Assembly: GCA_964404765.1 (NCBI GenBank)
Contig: CAYOLL010000212.1
Location: forward strand, 1-9,538
Source of the DNA: CAYOLL01 sp964404765 [NCBI: uncultured Gemmatimonadota bacterium]
GTDB taxonomy: Bacteria > 4572-55
Direction of reading: 5' to 3'
Length of the DNA stretch: 9,538 bases
In this document: positions 7,040-9,538 of the stretch, piece after piece
How the letters are laid out: the number at the start of each line of letters is the position of its first letter
How positions within the stretch are numbered: the first letter of the stretch is position 1
The notes under the pieces: generated by a model
The model's database searches: none
What the model saw: only the letters and a program-made list of their open reading frames with translations
What the model was told of the DNA's origin: nothing
Position numbers and translations under genes: made by a program

Positions 7040-8751
7040 GTCGTCACCTTAGCTACTACCTTTTCGCACACCTTGCACTTTTGGCCGACAAATACCAGCA
7101 CATAACCCTGCAGCGTCCGAATCGCCCGCGCCTCGTCCGTCGCCAGATAGCCGCGTAATTGCGCGATGGCCTTTTCTTTTACGGTCGCCAACTGTTTGGC
7201 CTGGCTTTTCTTCAGATATTTCAATTCCAGCGCAAACTGATAATCCGGAATCACCGGCGGCTTGTTCAGCAGCAACAAATCCACATAGCCGCCAGGCACC
7301 TCGTACTCGCTTTTGATAAAATACAAGTTGGACAGGCTCAAGTAGGCGCAAATGATGACCTTGATATATTTTTCGTCAAAATTCTTAAAATCCTGAAAAG
7401 ACAAGGTGTGAAGCACATTTTCAACAATTGCGATAAAAGAGGCGGGGTGATTATGGGCGGACATTTCAATCAACGCCTGCGTAATTTGGTTTGTGTCAAA
7501 TTTTAGCTGGTGCCGTTCGGAAATCAAATCGGCAAAATATTGCAAATATAAACCTTCGATAACGTAGTTTGGCATCGCAAACTTTAGCAGTGAAAAATAC
7601 GCTTCTTTAATCGTGATAATACCCATGTAAAAAAGCAGCGAAACAAAATTATCCTTACTAAACGATTTTTGCAGCGAAAACTGCAGCGTCAGGTTCGCGC
7701 TCAGTTCCTTGTTGGTCAGTAACTCATTCAATGTTTCCAGATTGACGTTCAAATCGCCCAAATGAAACAGTCGCGAAACCTTAGTATAATCCGAACTGAT
7801 ATTGGTGTCAATCAGTTGCTTGGGATAGCGAAAATGCCCACTCTGACAGGCTTCGGTCAAAAAATACAACACCATATCCGGGTTATAAATCCGATTCGCG
7901 GCTTCATCATTGAATAAGTAGCCATTGTAATACTGTCGCAAATCATTTAATACCGTTTGGCGGGCGGCGCTGTCCAATTGGCCGCACGAAAGATCAAATA
8001 AATTGTGCGTTTCCGCCTCCGTAAAACCCATCATTTCATTGAAATGCGCCGACAACGACAGCGTCTTAGCGATATTAAAACCGCTGGTCATGCTATCCAG
8101 AGTAATCGGCGTCACCCCGGTTACAAAAAGGCGATCCACAGTGCCTTCAAACGTGGCCGTCTTGATGGATTCGTAAAACTTCCGCACAAACCCCGTCTTG
8201 GAAATGATGTCAATAAAATTGGTTGGATTAAATGACAAAATCTCGTTGGCAAAATGATCGTATTCGTCAATCAAAAGGTAAATTTTTCGCGTGGTTGTTT
8301 TTTCAATCTGGCCAAAAAGCCCTTTTAAAATATCAGCAGGTTCGTGTACGTCGCGCAAAGCAGCGTAATCAAAACCATAACGACTGCAAAAACTATCCAC
8401 ACCGGACAGCGTGTTGATCCGAAATCCTTCAAACGTCGTTTCCTGCGTGTCCGTATTGATCCGGCTGAACTCGAATTTAAGCACCATGTAATTATTGGCA
8501 TTGGCCGTCGGATGTTGGCCAATATAAAATTTGCCAAACAAATCTTGAAAACGATCCTTCGCCAACACGTCGTAATAATAGGACAACATGGAAATAAACA
8601 GGCTTTTGCCGAACCGGCGCGGACGCAAAAAAAAGATATAACGTTCGCCAAGACTCTCAAGCTTTTCGATATAGCGTGTTTTGTCGACGAACATATAGTC
8701 GTTCAGAATCAGCGTTTCAAAATTGGAGACGCCGTAGGGAAATCGTGTCAT
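7036..8751 (-). CDS. AAA-ATPase/PD-(D/E)XK nuclease fusion protein, array copy B
   Basis: This 571-residue paralogue of copy A has the same P-loop (RPRRFGKS, 43-50), Walker B (IYLLIDEYD, 157-165) and nuclease residues, here D491, E509 and K511. All appear intact, so it is unlikely to be a decaying duplicate. By eye the first 228 residues differ from A at 11 positions, residues 229-313 are only about half identical to A with a two-residue length change, and residues from about 357 to 565 are identical to A. The C-terminus ends VAKVTT, and these last codons contain the AAGGTG ribosome site for copy A. The stop and the start of A overlap as ATGA (7036-7039). Confidence 0.93.
   Translation of the reverse strand: MTRFPYGVSNFETLILNDYMFVDKTRYIEKLESLGERYIFFLRPRRFGKSLFISMLSYYYDVLAKDRFQDLFGKFYIGQHPTANANNYMVLKFEFSRINTDTQETTFEGFRINTLSGVDSFCSRYGFDYAALRDVHEPADILKGLFGQIEKTTTRKIYLLIDEYDHFANEILSFNPTNFIDIISKTGFVRKFYESIKTATFEGTVDRLFVTGVTPITLDSMTSGFNIAKTLSLSAHFNEMMGFTEAETHNLFDLSCGQLDSAARQTVLNDLRQYYNGYLFNDEAANRIYNPDMVLYFLTEACQSGHFRYPKQLIDTNISSDYTKVSRLFHLGDLNVNLETLNELLTNKELSANLTLQFSLQKSFSKDNFVSLLFYMGIITIKEAYFSLLKFAMPNYVIEGLYLQYFADLISERHQLKFDTNQITQALIEMSAHNHPASFIAIVENVLHTLSFQDFKNFDEKYIKVIICAYLSLSNLYFIKSEYEVPGGYVDLLLLNKPPVIPDYQFALELKYLKKSQAKQLATVKEKAIAQLRGYLATDEARAIRTLQGYVLVFVGQKCKVCEKVVAKVTT
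7058..7647. repeat. Direct repeat unit, identical to 5352-5941
   Basis: This is the partner of the 590-base tract in copy A and covers the nuclease part of copy B. The corresponding part of copy C (8770 onward) differs at about two dozen positions over 340 bases. Confidence 0.85.
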
Positions 8752-9538
8752 GTCGTCACCTTAGGTTCTACCTTCTCGCACACCTTGCACTTTTGCCCGA
8801 CAAATACCAGCACATAACCCTGCAGCGTCCGAATCGCCCGCGCTTCATCGGTCGCCAGATAGCCACGTAGTTGGGCGATGGCTTTTTCCTTTACGGTCGC
8901 CAACTGTTTGGCCTGGCTTTTTTTCAGATATTTCAATTCCAGCGCAAACTGATAATCCGGAATCACCGGTGGCTTGTTCAGCAGCAGCAAATCCACATAG
9001 CCGCCCGGTACTTCATATTCGCTTTTGATAAAATATAAATTGGACAGGCTCAGGTAGGCGCAAATGATGACTTTGATGTATTTTTCATCAAAATTCTTAA
9101 AATCCTGGTTTGACAAATTTTTAAGCAAATTCTCCACTACGGCGACAAACAAATGGGGGTCATTCTGCAAAGCCAGACCGGTGAGCGCATTTTCGATCAC
9201 AACCGTATCGAATTTGATTTGATATCGCTCAGCCACTATTTTGGCTAAAAACTTGAGATACAAATTTCCGATGACATAATTGGGCGTTTTAAAGGTCAAT
9301 TGCGCTAATTTTGACCCATGAATGGTGATAATGCCCATATAATACAGCAGCGAAATAAAATCGTCGCGTTCAAACTCGCGCTGCAACGAAAACTGTGCGG
9401 TGAGATTGGCGCTTAATTCTTTGATCGTCAACAACTCGTTCAGCACACTCATGTTAGCATTCAAATCGCCCAAATGAAACAGCCGCGAAACCTTAGTATA
9501 ATCCGAACTGATATTGGTGTCAATCAGTTGCTTGGGAT
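8748..9538 (-). CDS. AAA-ATPase/PD-(D/E)XK nuclease fusion protein, array copy C, N-terminus beyond window
   Basis: This is the C-terminal 263 codons of a third paralogue; the start and ATPase domain lie outside the window. An apparent start at 9473 is an internal TTG (Leu) and is not a real start, because the frame stays open to the window edge and matches B there (PKQLIDTNISSDY). The nuclease core (D in GGYVDLLLL, E and K in ELKYLK) is intact. The 113 residues from QDFKNF (9107) to CEKV (8769) are identical to A and B, whereas the preceding 91 residues (9380-9108) are only about half identical to either. The stop overlaps the start of B as ATGA (8748-8751), and AAGGTG at 8757-8762 serves B. 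Confidence 0.92.
   Translation of the reverse strand, partial: PKQLIDTNISSDYTKVSRLFHLGDLNANMSVLNELLTIKELSANLTAQFSLQREFERDDFISLLYYMGIITIHGSKLAQLTFKTPNYVIGNLYLKFLAKIVAERYQIKFDTVVIENALTGLALQNDPHLFVAVVENLLKNLSNQDFKNFDEKYIKVIICAYLSLSNLYFIKSEYEVPGGYVDLLLLNKPPVIPDYQFALELKYLKKSQAKQLATVKEKAIAQLRGYLATDEARAIRTLQGYVLVFVGQKCKVCEKVEPKVTT
8769..9107. repeat. Third, diverged copy of the nuclease-domain repeat
   Basis: This tract encodes the same 113 residues as the 3' ends of copies A and B. The nucleotide differences from A (about 24 by eye) all fall at silent positions. Upstream of 9107 the similarity to A and B drops sharply. Confidence 0.8.
9108..9380 (-). other. Variable module 2 of copy C
   Basis: This encodes 91 residues just upstream of the identical nuclease block. 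It corresponds to residues 360-450 of copy A (5690-5962), which are identical in B. In copy C about half the residues differ (for example IHGSKLAQLTFK against IKEAYFSLLKFA). Confidence 0.7.

Noticed and set aside
9471-9473. Start codon of copy C at 9473
   Set aside because: The codon is TTG inside the conserved FHLGDLN segment, the frame stays open to the window edge and matches copy B upstream.
5339-9538. CRISPR or short-repeat array
   Set aside because: The repeats are whole genes of about 1.7 kb; there are no short regularly spaced repeats.

Overview
The window is a gene-dense, single-strand stretch: every supported gene is on the minus strand, so transcription runs from base 9538 towards base 1. 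No gap between genes exceeds about 70 bases. Most genes start at ATG with a strong purine-rich ribosome binding site (AGGAGG-like) 4-7 bases upstream, and stop/start overlaps are common. The proteins are bacterial. Strong Shine-Dalgarno sites argue against a typical Bacteroidota genome. The mix of AAA-ATPase/PD-(D/E)XK proteins, Uma2 nuclease and PIN-type toxin genes is common in FCB-like and candidate-phylum genomes, but the lineage cannot be fixed from this window.

Region 1 (9538-5339) is a tandem array of at least three paralogous genes, called here C (partial, at the window edge), B and A. Each intact copy is about 1.7 kb and encodes an N-terminal AAA-ATPase-like domain plus a C-terminal PD-(D/E)XK nuclease domain. 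Each copy overlaps the next by the four bases ATGA, and the last copy overlaps a small DUF1801 gene in the same way. The copies are mosaics. The ATPase part is conserved between A and B. The last 113 residues of the shared region are identical in all three. Between them lie two separate modules of about 80-90 residues that have diverged, one between A and B and the other between C and A/B. A 590-bp tract is identical in A and B, while C differs there mostly by silent changes. This is the most unusual feature of the window.

Region 2 (4879-1) is the proton-translocating NAD(P) transhydrogenase operon in its three-subunit form: pntAa (4879-3743), pntAb (1512-1117) and pntB (1117 to beyond base 1). 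It is interrupted between pntAa and pntAb by about 2.2 kb carrying five same-strand accessory genes: a Uma2-type nuclease, a 120-residue protein with an internal repeat, a PIN-domain putative toxin, a 94-residue antitoxin-like protein and a small exported protein. Because the insert is co-oriented and tightly packed, pntAb and pntB are probably transcribed through it or from a promoter inside it.

Taken together, the window joins a housekeeping membrane-energy operon to a nuclease array and a toxin-antitoxin-like cluster. The functional link between these parts is not shown by the sequence; co-transcription is inferred from spacing.
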